From positions 1 to 35,086 of the forward strand of contig CAYUPI010000059.1 in the NCBI GenBank assembly GCA_964446585.1: a DNA stretch of 35,086 nt. Direction: 5' to 3'. Of the stretch, positions 14,467-25,521 are shown piece after piece. The stretch comes from CAYUPI01 sp964446585 (GTDB lineage Bacteria; Verrucomicrobiota; Verrucomicrobiia; Limisphaerales; UBA8199). The notes below the pieces were generated by a model that saw only the letters and a program-made list of their open reading frames with translations, ran no database searches and had not been told where the DNA came from. The position numbers and the translations under genes were made by a program. How positions within the stretch are numbered: position 1 is the first letter of the stretch; every line of letters begins with the position of its first letter.

Positions 14467-15921
14467 ATGGAACCGAAAGCCGATATTGCATTGATTGGCC
14501 TGGCCGTGATGGGCCAGAATTTGATTCTCAACATGAACGACCACGGGTTCACGGTGGTCGCGTTCAATCGAACGATTTCCAAGGTGAACGATTTTCTCAA
14601 TAAGGAAGCCAAAGGCACAAACGTGATTGGCGCGCATTCTCTTGAAGAAATGGTCGGGCTGCTCAAAAAGCCCCGCCGCGTGATGCTTATGGTCAAAGCC
14701 GGCCCGGCGTTGGACGAATTCATCGAGCATCTGCTGCCGCACCTGGAGCCGGGCGATATCATCATCGACGGCGGCAACTCCCTGTTCGAGGACACTATGC
14801 GCCGGACGAAGTACGTCGAGTCCAAGGGTCTGCTGTACATCGGCACGGGCGTTTCCGGCGGCGAGGAGGGCGCGCGGCGTGGTCCGAGCATCATGCCCGG
14901 CGGCTCCCCGGCTGCCTGGCCGCACGTCAAAGACATTTTCCAGAAGATCGCGGCCAAGGTTGAGGATGGCTCGCCCTGCTGCGACTGGGTTGGCGAGAAC
15001 GGCGCGGGCCACTACGTGAAGATGGTCCACAACGGGATTGAATATGGCGACATGGAGCTCATCTGCGAAGCCTATAACCTGATGAAGACCGGCCTCGGCT
15101 TCAGAGCAGAGCAGATGCACCAGGTCTTCGCCGAGTGGAATAAAGGAGAGCTTGACTCCTATTTGATCGAAATCACGCGCGACATCCTCGCGTTCAAGGA
15201 TACCGACGGGCAGCCCCTCGTGGACAAAATCCTCGATACGGCAGGCCAGAAAGGCACTGGCAAGTGGACTGTCATATCTTCACAGGAGCTTGGTATCCCC
15301 ATCACGCTGGTGGCTGAAGCGGTGTACGCGCGCTCTCTTTCCGCGTTGAAAGAAGACCGCGTCGTCGCGTCCAAAAAGCTCAAAGGACCCAAACCGGTAA
15401 TTAAAGGAGACGCGAAGGAATTCACGGAAAGCATCCGCCAGGCGCTTTACGCGTCGAAGATTGTTTCCTACACGCAGGGCTACATGCTCACGCGTGCCGC
15501 AGCCAAGGAATACCAGTGGAACCTCAACTACGGAGGCATCGCCCTGATGTGGCGCGGCGGTTGCATCATCCGAAGCGTGTTCCTGGGTAAAATTAAGGAC
15601 GCCTTCGACAAGAACCCCGGCCTTTCAAACCTTTTGCTCGATCCATTCTTTCGCAAGGCCATCCAAAGCTCGCATCGCGCCTGGCGCAACGTGGTCGCCG
15701 TCGCCGCGAAAAAAGGCATCCCCGTTCCGGCGTTCAGCACCGCGCTGGCATTTTACGATTCGTACCGGAGCGAACGATTGCCCGCCAACCTCCTTCAGGC
15801 GCAGCGCGATTTCTTCGGCGCACATATGTACGAACGCATCGACCAGCCGCGCGGCCAATTCTTCCACACCAATTGGACCGGGCACGGCGGCGACGTCGCG
15901 TCCGGCAGTTATACTGCTTGA
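14467..15921 (+). CDS. gnd: 6-phosphogluconate dehydrogenase, decarboxylating
   Basis: The start is taken at the ATG 14467 (484 residues); a TTG at 14437 would add ten unconserved residues. It oxidises 6-phosphogluconate to ribulose 5-phosphate and CO2 with NADP+, the third step of the oxidative pentose phosphate pathway. Visible signatures are the Rossmann motif IALIGLAVMGQNLILNM, NRT, IIDGGNSLFEDT, the substrate-binding GVSGGEEGARRGPSIMPGG, and HYVKMVHNGIEYGDM with the catalytic Lys (K185). The long C-terminal helical domain ends in HTNWTGHGG, as in full-length dimeric enzymes. Its product is the substrate of the RpiB domain encoded at 30973. No pgl or zwf gene is present in the window. Confidence 0.97.
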   Translation: MEPKADIALIGLAVMGQNLILNMNDHGFTVVAFNRTISKVNDFLNKEAKGTNVIGAHSLEEMVGLLKKPRRVMLMVKAGPALDEFIEHLLPHLEPGDIIIDGGNSLFEDTMRRTKYVESKGLLYIGTGVSGGEEGARRGPSIMPGGSPAAWPHVKDIFQKIAAKVEDGSPCCDWVGENGAGHYVKMVHNGIEYGDMELICEAYNLMKTGLGFRAEQMHQVFAEWNKGELDSYLIEITRDILAFKDTDGQPLVDKILDTAGQKGTGKWTVISSQELGIPITLVAEAVYARSLSALKEDRVVASKKLKGPKPVIKGDAKEFTESIRQALYASKIVSYTQGYMLTRAAAKEYQWNLNYGGIALMWRGGCIIRSVFLGKIKDAFDKNPGLSNLLLDPFFRKAIQSSHRAWRNVVAVAAKKGIPVPAFSTALAFYDSYRSERLPANLLQAQRDFFGAHMYERIDQPRGQFFHTNWTGHGGDVASGSYTA

Positions 15922-16002
15922 ATGTGCCGATCAGCTCTGCGGCGTAGTGTCGTCGCGCCAGATCCAGCTTGATTTGGCTGCTGCCGCCAGTACTTTCCTC
16001 AC

Positions 16003-18926
<2,924 letters not shown>

Positions 18927-18930
<4 letters not shown>

Positions 18931-19370
18931 AAATCACCGATGCCTTGTTTGCCGAGCATGTGGTTTTCCACAACATGTTCGACCATGTCGAGGCTGTCGC
19001 GTCCCGATTGAAGACGCTGGCTGAGATAAAGTGCCTGGCGGCGACAGTAGAGATCTTGCTGCGAGGACACTCCCAGACGGAGGACAAATTATTCATCGGG
19101 CCTCTGGAGCACTGTTTTGAGCAGATCGGCCAGCGGGAGACTTTTCACGGGGAACATCAGAAGATTGAAAGAGACCTGGAACTCATCCGGAAGGCGAAGC
19201 GACTCAAGCCCGCCCGGGCCTTGCTGCTTTCGGTGGTTGTCGCTTCGCGGAAGCACTTTGATAAAGAGGAGCGAATTGTTTTTCCCATGGCCGAGCAGGT
19301 CCTCAACAGCAAAACGTTGACAGACCTCGGGCGTTCCTGGAAGGAACAGCGGCAGCTTCCCACTCTCTGA
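18927..19370 (+). CDS. Hemerythrin-like HHE-domain protein, coupled to gcvP
   Basis: The ATG at 18927 overlaps the gcvP stop as ATGA, so translation is probably coupled; a longer frame from 18777 would run inside gcvP and is rejected. The product is 147 residues, the size of a single hemerythrin bundle. The di-iron ligands are in place: H11/H15 (EHVVFH), H48 and E52 (GHSQTE), H74/H77 (FHGEHQ), and H110 and E114 (KHFDKEE). The family binds O2, NO or iron, or helps repair iron centres. What it does beside the P-protein is not known. Sensing oxygen or protecting a partner is an inference only. Confidence 0.88.
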
Positions 19371-19452
19371 AGGGCCGCGGCATCGCCGAACTCGCGATTC
19401 ACCTTTGGTTCCAGTTCCCCAGGCGGCGCAGTCAAGACATCCGTCGCGCGAT

Positions 19453-20331
19453 TCACGCAGTTGTGGCGCGAGGCCCTTCTTCCGGCCGAGAGCACTTCAC
19501 GCGCAAGGCCGTCCGCACGGCCGTGACCAGCGCCGCCACGCGAACAGGGAGTGGAAAATCCGACGGCGCCTCCATGGTGTACGACTGCCGCGTTTTGTGA
19601 GTTAGTAAAAAAAACGATTCCGGCCAATCAGGTCGCGAACGCGGGTCCACGCTGGGGCGAATGATCCCGTTCTGAGCGGGCCGGCCTTCGATCAATTCCG
19701 AAGGATCGATGGGACAGACTTCCTTCACGCGATCGACTATCGCTTCCGCCAAAGACGGCTGGTTGTCCGGATTCAGCTCATAGGTATAAAAGCCGTGCGA
19801 CTCCCAATCCTCGTGCAGGCATAGACACAGATCGAAAAGCGGCTGCCCTTTCAACCAGCCGATGTGGGCTACGGTCTCAGCCGCCTGCGGCTGGAGATAT
19901 TGGCGATTTAGATCGGTTCCTTCGTCATTCTCTCGCCGGTTCAGCGCCATCCCCGTCGGATTCAGGCACGGGCAGAGCCACAGGCTCGCGTTCGACGGCC
20001 AGTCGTTCTCCTCCAGCAATTGGCGCACGGCCACTGGTCCAGCAGGTTCGTCGCCATGAATTCCTGCAGAAATGTAAATACGGAAGCTGTTCTTGCTCTC
20101 TGGTGATCCGGCCTCAAGTGACCTTCTCGCCGTCGCGGCGGCATGCGGGCCGCGATCTGTGAAGCGAGTGAGGGCGAGCAGGCTGGGCTTCGGAGCGGAC
20201 GAAATTTGTTCGACGCTCCAGCCATGGGCCCGGGCGGCATCAACACAATCCTTGAGCACGGCCTCGATTTCAATCCCGGTGCCGAAGTAGCCGTTGATGT
20301 TCCTGCCCAACCGTTGCACAGGCGACCGCAC
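19453..20331 (-). CDS. M14-family zinc carboxypeptidase/amidase-like protein
   Basis: A 292-residue protein starting at a GTG (20329-20331) with a good AGGG four bases upstream. The zinc ligands of the M14 fold are visible: H92 and E95 in SAGIHGDEPAGPVA and H173 in CLCLHEDWESHG. The substrate-binding segment NPTGMALNRRENDEGTDLNR and the catalytic Glu (E254 in SYTMEAPSD) are also present. The compact size and lack of a signal peptide resemble MpaA-like murein peptide amidases or deacylases of the same clan rather than digestive carboxypeptidases. It probably acts on peptidoglycan peptides or small acyl-amino acids in the cytoplasm. It lies 18 bp downstream of the small gene at 20350 on the same strand. 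Confidence 0.88.
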   Translation of the reverse strand: MRSPVQRLGRNINGYFGTGIEIEAVLKDCVDAARAHGWSVEQISSAPKPSLLALTRFTDRGPHAAATARRSLEAGSPESKNSFRIYISAGIHGDEPAGPVAVRQLLEENDWPSNASLWLCPCLNPTGMALNRRENDEGTDLNRQYLQPQAAETVAHIGWLKGQPLFDLCLCLHEDWESHGFYTYELNPDNQPSLAEAIVDRVKEVCPIDPSELIEGRPAQNGIIRPSVDPRSRPDWPESFFLLTHKTRQSYTMEAPSDFPLPVRVAALVTAVRTALRVKCSRPEEGPRATTA

Positions 20332-20349
20332 GGAGCCCTATCAACGCCC

Positions 20350-20592
20350 CTACGGCCCTGCGTCGGGGCGCTCGCCCGCGAGATCGCGTGGCGGCAGCAC
20401 TGGCAGGACGATGTCGCACTTTTGCTCGTCGAATTTGAGCACCAATTGGACTCCGGAGAGCTTGTTTATGCTGCAAAAGTCGATCGCCGCCGTGGAGCTT
20501 ACAAAATCCATGGCCTCCTTACTGGCGCGCGTCCAGGAACCTACGTCCTTGAAATACAGGCCCGTTTCTTTTTGTTGAAGCAGTATTCGCAT
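20350..20592 (-). CDS. Small conserved protein, unknown function
   Basis: An 80-residue product from the ATG at 20590-20592. The frame is open further upstream, but that part is low-complexity and has no signs of coding. The protein starts MRILLQQKETGLYFKDVGSW and continues TRASKEAMDFVSSTAAIDFC, with a beta strand SGVQLVLKFDEQKCDIVLPV near the end. I recall similar 75-90 residue proteins (Leu-Leu-x-His/Gln-Lys start, W and 'A.DF' in the middle) in other Verrucomicrobia but know no function. It sits between lepB (211 bp upstream) and the M14 gene (18 bp downstream). Confidence 0.65.
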   Translation of the reverse strand: MRILLQQKETGLYFKDVGSWTRASKEAMDFVSSTAAIDFCSINKLSGVQLVLKFDEQKCDIVLPVLPPRDLAGERPDAGP

Positions 20593-20803
20593 TCGCTGCT
20601 GGATCCCTGCATTGCCTGCTTTTCCGCCCTGTGCTCTGGCTGCAGCAAGTCGGCGGGGATGGCCACAGGCAGACTGGGTTAACAGGCTTAAATTTAGCGG
20701 AATACTGGAAGTTGGCAACTGAAAACAATGCCGCGACAGGGTATCCGCAGGATATTTCGAGCGCGCCCGAATTGGCCCCCGGGGACCCCTCTCGCTGCGC
20801 GGC

Positions 20804-21370
20804 TCAGCGGACAATCATGCCCAAAATACTCTGCCGAGACACAGGCCCGTAAGAACGGCTGTCGGCGGAGTTTTTGCGGTTATCCCCCAGGACGAAGAAT
20901 TGGTCCTTGCCCAAAGTGATCGAACATTCGTTGCCACGAGAATACGGAAAAGTCGGCGTGCCGCGCGCGAGGTATGGCTCTTCCAATTGCTTCCCATTCA
21001 CATACACCTTGCCGTCTTTCAAGCAGATTTCGTCGCCTGACGTACCGATGATTCGCTTGACGGCATACCCCTTGTCGATTGGGTCGCGCAGCACCACGAC
21101 ATCGTTCCGGTTCGGCGAGTGGAAATAATAAACCCACCGGTTCAGAACGTATTGCTGGGAGTCATACAGCGTTGGCACCATGCTCACGCCGACTACTTGC
21201 ACTGTCTGCAGGACAAAATGACTGATGACGAAATAGCTGCCCATGGCCAGCGCTGCCACGGAGAGGCACTGGTAAATCTGCTGAAGAAATGAAGGGGTGT
21301 GTGCTCGCTGCTTGCCTACTGGCGAGAGCAGCTCATGATCTGCAGCGTCAGTCATCGATCCTAAGCTCAT
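20804..21370 (-). CDS. lepB: Signal peptidase I
   Basis: A 188-residue inner-membrane serine protease that removes signal peptides from Sec and Tat substrates. The start is the ATG at 21368-21370; a second ATG at 21355 is also possible. One N-terminal membrane segment (about residues 36-56, CLSVAALAMGSYFVISHFVL) precedes the catalytic Ser63 in VGVSMVPTL and Lys105 in GYAVKRIIG. The C-terminal box FFVLGDNRKNSADSRSYGPV is conserved. It is short compared with enterobacterial LepB, lacking large inserts, which is common outside that group. The many secreted proteins in this window are its expected clients. Confidence 0.95.
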   Translation of the reverse strand: MSLGSMTDAADHELLSPVGKQRAHTPSFLQQIYQCLSVAALAMGSYFVISHFVLQTVQVVGVSMVPTLYDSQQYVLNRWVYYFHSPNRNDVVVLRDPIDKGYAVKRIIGTSGDEICLKDGKVYVNGKQLEEPYLARGTPTFPYSRGNECSITLGKDQFFVLGDNRKNSADSRSYGPVSRQSILGMIVR

Positions 21371-21495
21371 CACTTGCCCCAATTATCGTCAGAATTTTTC
21401 GCTGAAACAACTTGGGGGAAATACGGATTGTGATCCCGGGTCAAGTACGGATGCGCCCCCGGTGCGGCACCGCGATGTGATACCACGATGCGCGC

Positions 21496-23037
21496 TTAAT
21501 TGGGCGGTCCGTCTGCGAATTGGTCGTGATCGTTCAGGTCACGGCGAAGCCGCTTCAACTCTGATTTAAGCTGCCGGACCGTTCGTGCGTACTCGGGCGA
21601 CGCATAAACGTTGTTGAGCTCATGCGGATCTTTGGCCAGGTCGAACAATTCCCATTGGTTGAGGCGATGGAAAAATATCAGCTTATAACGCTCGGTGCGC
21701 ACGCCGTAGTGCTGTTGGACCTGATGGTCGCCGGGATAATGGTAATAGCGATAGTACATCGACGTGCGCCAAACCTTTGGCGGCTTGCCATTGAGGATTG
21801 GCGCGAAACTGCGGCCCTGCATTTCCGCGGGAATTGGCAAACCGGCGTATTCAAGAAACGTCGGCGCGAAATCGACGTTCAGAATCATCCGGTCGCTTAC
21901 CGTGTGTGCTTTGATCTTGCCCGGATACCGAATCAGGAACAGCATTCGCAAGGATTCCTCGTACATGAATCGCTTGTCGAACCAATCATGGTCACCCAGG
22001 AAAAAACCCTGATGGGAGGTGTAGATGACGATTGTATTGTCCGTGAGACCTTCCTGGTCGAGATAGGCGAGCAAGCGACCGACGTTATCATCCACCGATG
22101 CGACGCAGCGCAGATAGTCCTTGATGTAGCGTTGGTACTTCCATCGCTTTAGCGCCTGGCCCTCCAGTTTCTGCGTTTGGCTGTGGTTAGTTACCTCCAT
22201 CGTCAGATCCACGGTTTGGTTCCACCTCGCTCGCTCCATTCCTTTCAGTTCGGCAGGCGGGCGAATCTTCAAATCATTCCTCGTCAGGTTCTTGTCGATG
22301 CGCATCGTTGCCTCCGCGGCGGCTGCGGAACGGGTCTGATAATCATCGTTGAAAGTATCGGGTTCGGGCAGGTCAACGTCTTCAAACAGGTGAGCGTGCT
22401 TCGCATCCGGCTCCCATGGCCGATGCGGCGCTTTGTGATGGCACATCAGGAAGAACGGCTTGTCCTTCGGCCGTTTCTTTAAGAATTCGATGGACAGATC
22501 CGTAATACTGTCCGTTACGTAGCCCGGAATCTTTTTCCGCTGACCCAGCTCGATGTACTCCGGATCGTGATAGACTCCCTGGCCGGGCAGTATGTTCCAG
22601 TAATCGAAACCGGTGGGATCGCTCGTCAAATGCCATTTCCCAATCATGCCGGTGTGATAGCCGGCCGCTTGCAACATTTTGGCCACCGTGGGCTGGCTGC
22701 CGTCGAACCGGTTAAACACAGTGACGCCGTTGATGTGGCTGTACTTGCCTGTCAAAATCGCCGCGCGGCTGGGCGTACAAATCGAGTTGACGGCAAAGCA
22801 GTTGCGAAAGCGCATTCCTTCGTTGGCTAATCGGTCGAGGTTGGGCGTCGTGTTGATCCGGCTGCCGTAACAGCTCAGCGCGTGCGCGGCGTGATCATCC
22901 GCCATGATAAACAGGATGTTCGGGCGGTTGGGAACGGTGCTAGCCGACGCAGTACCCTCTGGACTTAAGAGAAGTCCGACGGCCAGGATCGGCGCAGGCA
23001 GATTACGAATCACCCCGCGGACGGCCTGGCAAGCCAC
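21496..23037 (-). CDS. Secreted sulfatase (arylsulfatase family)
   Basis: The start is uncertain: a GTG at 23037, preceded by AGG, gives a normal signal peptide (VIRNLPAPILAVGLLLS, then TASA), while a TTG at 23124 adds 29 residues and lacks a ribosome site. From 23037 the protein is 513 residues. The formylglycine site is C87 in ICTPSRAAILTG, a Cys-type sulfatase needing an anaerobic- or FGE-type maturase that is not in the window. The N-terminal metal ligands are D47/D48 in LFIMADDHA; KWHL and HHKAPHRPW are also present. The usual Ser-Asp-x-Gly calcium ligand is replaced: YTSHQGFFLGDHDWF has His at residue 342. It probably removes sulfate esters from polysaccharides. It is divergent from a MOT1-type transporter. 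Confidence 0.9.
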   Translation of the reverse strand: MACQAVRGVIRNLPAPILAVGLLLSPEGTASASTVPNRPNILFIMADDHAAHALSCYGSRINTTPNLDRLANEGMRFRNCFAVNSICTPSRAAILTGKYSHINGVTVFNRFDGSQPTVAKMLQAAGYHTGMIGKWHLTSDPTGFDYWNILPGQGVYHDPEYIELGQRKKIPGYVTDSITDLSIEFLKKRPKDKPFFLMCHHKAPHRPWEPDAKHAHLFEDVDLPEPDTFNDDYQTRSAAAAEATMRIDKNLTRNDLKIRPPAELKGMERARWNQTVDLTMEVTNHSQTQKLEGQALKRWKYQRYIKDYLRCVASVDDNVGRLLAYLDQEGLTDNTIVIYTSHQGFFLGDHDWFDKRFMYEESLRMLFLIRYPGKIKAHTVSDRMILNVDFAPTFLEYAGLPIPAEMQGRSFAPILNGKPPKVWRTSMYYRYYHYPGDHQVQQHYGVRTERYKLIFFHRLNQWELFDLAKDPHELNNVYASPEYARTVRQLKSELKRLRRDLNDHDQFADGPPN

Positions 23038-23211
23038 ACTACGACCTAAACTATGCGGGTTGGTTCGCAAGGGCTTCGGTTCTGAACGAGTAATGTTTTT
23101 GACCGAGGAGGGAAGCTTTGGCAAGTGCGATTGCGGGCGGCCAAGTTAATCGGCGTCAGAAATCAGAAAAAAGACGTTTTTGTGGCAGCCTTTCGCTACT
23201 ATCCGGCAAGC

Positions 23212-24414
23212 ATGATGCGAAGGACTACACCTGAAACAGTTTCGAGCCAGGGTAGCAAGCCCTCGGCGACAAGCTCCGCGGCGCTGCGTTTCAACCGTCA
23301 CGAGCTGGCGGGAGCGTTTGGCGATTTGGGCACTGACCTACCGCTCATCGTCGGCATGATCATCGCTGCCGGACTCGACGCAGCCAGCGTGCTGGTGATG
23401 TTCGGGTTGATGCAGATTCTCACGGGCGTTGTATATCGGATGCCCATGCCGGTGCAGCCATTGAAGGCCGTCGCCGTGTTGGTCATTACGCAAAAGCTCG
23501 CGCCCAACGTCATCTACGGAGCGGGGCTGGGCATCGGCGTGGTGATGCTGGTATTGGCGCTCACCGGCTTGCTGCAATGGCTCGCGCGCGTCGTCCCCAA
23601 ATGCGTGGTGCGGGGCATTCAATTCGGGCTGGGTGTGCAACTGGTGACGCTGGCACTCAAGGATTATGTGCGCGCCGAGGGCGGCTGGGGTTACGCGCTG
23701 GCGGGCGCGGCGTTCGTGCTTGCCCTGGCGTTGGCGGGAAATCGCCGCCTGCCGGCGGCGCTGGCGGTCCTTGGACTCGGATTGGGCTACGCGCTAGTGT
23801 TTCACATGGATAAATTCAGCGGCGCCACAGCGTTCGGATTCCACCTGCCGCAACCGCGTGTGCCGACGCGGGCGGACGTGTGGACGGGATTTCTGGTGCT
23901 AGCCCTGCCGCAAATCCCGCTCTCACTTGGCAATTCGATCCTTGCGACCAGGCAAGTGGCTTTGGACTTTTTCCCGGAACGCCCGCTCACTGTGCAGCGC
24001 ATCGGACTGACCTACAGTTTGATGAACCTGCTCAATCCGTTCCTGAGCGGCGTTCCGGTCTGCCACGGTTCAGGTGGGATGGCGGGACATTACGCGTTCG
24101 GCGGACGCACGGGCGGGTCGGTCGTGATTTACGGCACGTGCTTTGTTTTGTCCGGGTTGTTCGCCAGCGGCGGCTTTGCGCAGTTCAGCTATTTGTTTCC
24201 GCTGCCAATGCTGGGCGTGCTGCTGGTGTTCGAGGGTTGGACGATGTTGACATTACTGCGTGACAGGGCGGGCGCGAAGAGCGAATTCATGATTGCGGTG
24301 CTGGTGGGATTGATGGCGGGCGGTCTGCCGTATGGCTATGTGGTGGGGTTGCTCGTCGGCACAGCGCTGTACTACTTGACGCGCGGCGGAAAGTTGCGGC
24401 TGGGCCATGAGTGA
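23212..24414 (+). CDS. MOT1-type putative sulfate/molybdate transporter
   Basis: With the ATG pair at 23212-23217 the protein is about 400 residues; the upstream extension to 23125 starts with TTG and lacks conservation. It has roughly ten hydrophobic segments. The family hallmarks are ELAGAFGDLGTDLPLIVGMI at the start of the membrane domain, YRMPMPVQPLKAVA, and in the second half ALPQIPLSLGNSILATRQVA followed by GVPVCHGSGGMAGHYAFGG. Family members move molybdate or sulfate across the inner membrane. It is divergent from the sulfatase with about 175 bp between, so sulfate handling is a reasonable guess, but molybdate cannot be excluded. Confidence 0.85.
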   Translation: MMRRTTPETVSSQGSKPSATSSAALRFNRHELAGAFGDLGTDLPLIVGMIIAAGLDAASVLVMFGLMQILTGVVYRMPMPVQPLKAVAVLVITQKLAPNVIYGAGLGIGVVMLVLALTGLLQWLARVVPKCVVRGIQFGLGVQLVTLALKDYVRAEGGWGYALAGAAFVLALALAGNRRLPAALAVLGLGLGYALVFHMDKFSGATAFGFHLPQPRVPTRADVWTGFLVLALPQIPLSLGNSILATRQVALDFFPERPLTVQRIGLTYSLMNLLNPFLSGVPVCHGSGGMAGHYAFGGRTGGSVVIYGTCFVLSGLFASGGFAQFSYLFPLPMLGVLLVFEGWTMLTLLRDRAGAKSEFMIAVLVGLMAGGLPYGYVVGLLVGTALYYLTRGGKLRLGHE

Positions 24415-24524
24415 AATGCCCGTCGAAGCTCGCTGGCTGCTGCCGCGTTCATCGCGGTTCAGTTGGGCCCGCCTGTCGTTTGGGCGGGCGTCATCTGCGC
24501 ATCGCGCGCATTGCTCTTCTGTCG

Positions 24525-25430
24525 CTAGCGCAGTGCGCCAGCTTTTGGCTTGAGATTGACTTCGAAAAGCTTCGGCCAGTGCTTGCCCGTGAGGAACAGA
24601 CGCCCGGTCGCCGCATCGTAGGCGATGCCATTGAGCACATCCGTCGTGGCATCGTATTCACTCCGGGGCAAGAGGCCAGTGCAATCGATCAGGCCAAGAA
24701 GATCGCCATCCGTCGGATTAATGCGAGCGATGACATCGGTTCCCCAGATGTTGGCGAAAATCTCCTCCTTCACATACTCCAATTCATTCAACCGGATTAT
24801 CGGGTGACCGTTGGACCTGACGCTGATTGTGCGCGTGACTGCGAAGGATTTCGGGTCAAGAAATCGCAGGCGCTCGGTTCCATCGCTGATGATGAGCGAT
24901 TGCCCGTCCGTCGTCAGCCCCCAGCCTTCGCCGGGGTAGGTGAACTCCCTTTCTTTGCGAAATGTTCCGAGGTCGTAAACGAAGCATTTGCCGTCCTGCC
25001 AGGTCAGTTGAAAAATGTTGCTGCCGCAAACGGCCAGTCCCTCGGCAAAATATTCCTGAGGTACGTCGATTTGACGTAGCACACGTCCGCTTGACAGTTC
25101 CACTTTGCGCAATGATGAGCGGCCCTTCAGACCGGTGCTTTCGAGCAGGAATCCGTCGTGAAAAACCAACCCCTGGGTAAACGCGCCGCGATCGTGCGGC
25201 CACACATGGACAACCTCGCACGCATACATTTGCAGAACGGGCGGCCGGGCGTTGGTCGTCGTTGAGGTTGCGTTCGTCCGCACGCCGGTCCCGTTGGAGG
25301 AAACACCGGCGTTCACCCTTGGGGATGCCGCCGGGCTTGCGGCCCACCCGCGATTCGAGAAGGGCAACATCAAAGCGCAGGCCGCAACACAGTGGACACC
25401 GGAGCCAGTCGCAATGTTCCTAACCGCCAC
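24525..25430 (-). CDS. Glutaminyl-peptide cyclotransferase (plant/bacterial beta-propeller type)
   Basis: A 301-residue protein from a GTG at 25428-25430. A signal peptide ends near NRGWAASP, followed by a Ser/Thr/Asn-rich linker of about 35 residues. The five-bladed propeller motifs are clear: HDRGAFTQGLVFHDGFLLES, TGLKGRSSLRKVEL, EYFAEGLAV, FQLTWQDGKCFVYDL, GWGLTTDGQSLIISDGTERL, LNELEYVKEEIFANIWGTDV, and DVLNGIAYDAATGRLFLTGK. The enzyme converts N-terminal Gln of peptides to pyroglutamate in the periplasm, which stabilises exported proteins. It is convergent with the transporter gene. Confidence 0.92.
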   Translation of the reverse strand: MAVRNIATGSGVHCVAACALMLPFSNRGWAASPAASPRVNAGVSSNGTGVRTNATSTTTNARPPVLQMYACEVVHVWPHDRGAFTQGLVFHDGFLLESTGLKGRSSLRKVELSSGRVLRQIDVPQEYFAEGLAVCGSNIFQLTWQDGKCFVYDLGTFRKEREFTYPGEGWGLTTDGQSLIISDGTERLRFLDPKSFAVTRTISVRSNGHPIIRLNELEYVKEEIFANIWGTDVIARINPTDGDLLGLIDCTGLLPRSEYDATTDVLNGIAYDAATGRLFLTGKHWPKLFEVNLKPKAGALR

Positions 25431-25521
25431 AAGGGCTCGCTCAGTTAAATGGGTGGCAACACGCGTCGAACTCTCGGCATCCCACGGGCCTGGTTGAGAT
25501 TGAGGCCGGTGAGCGCAACGC

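Noticed and set aside
15922..16002. Possible glycine riboswitch before gcvP
   Set aside because: Only 81 bp are available and no paired aptamer-like cores are visible.
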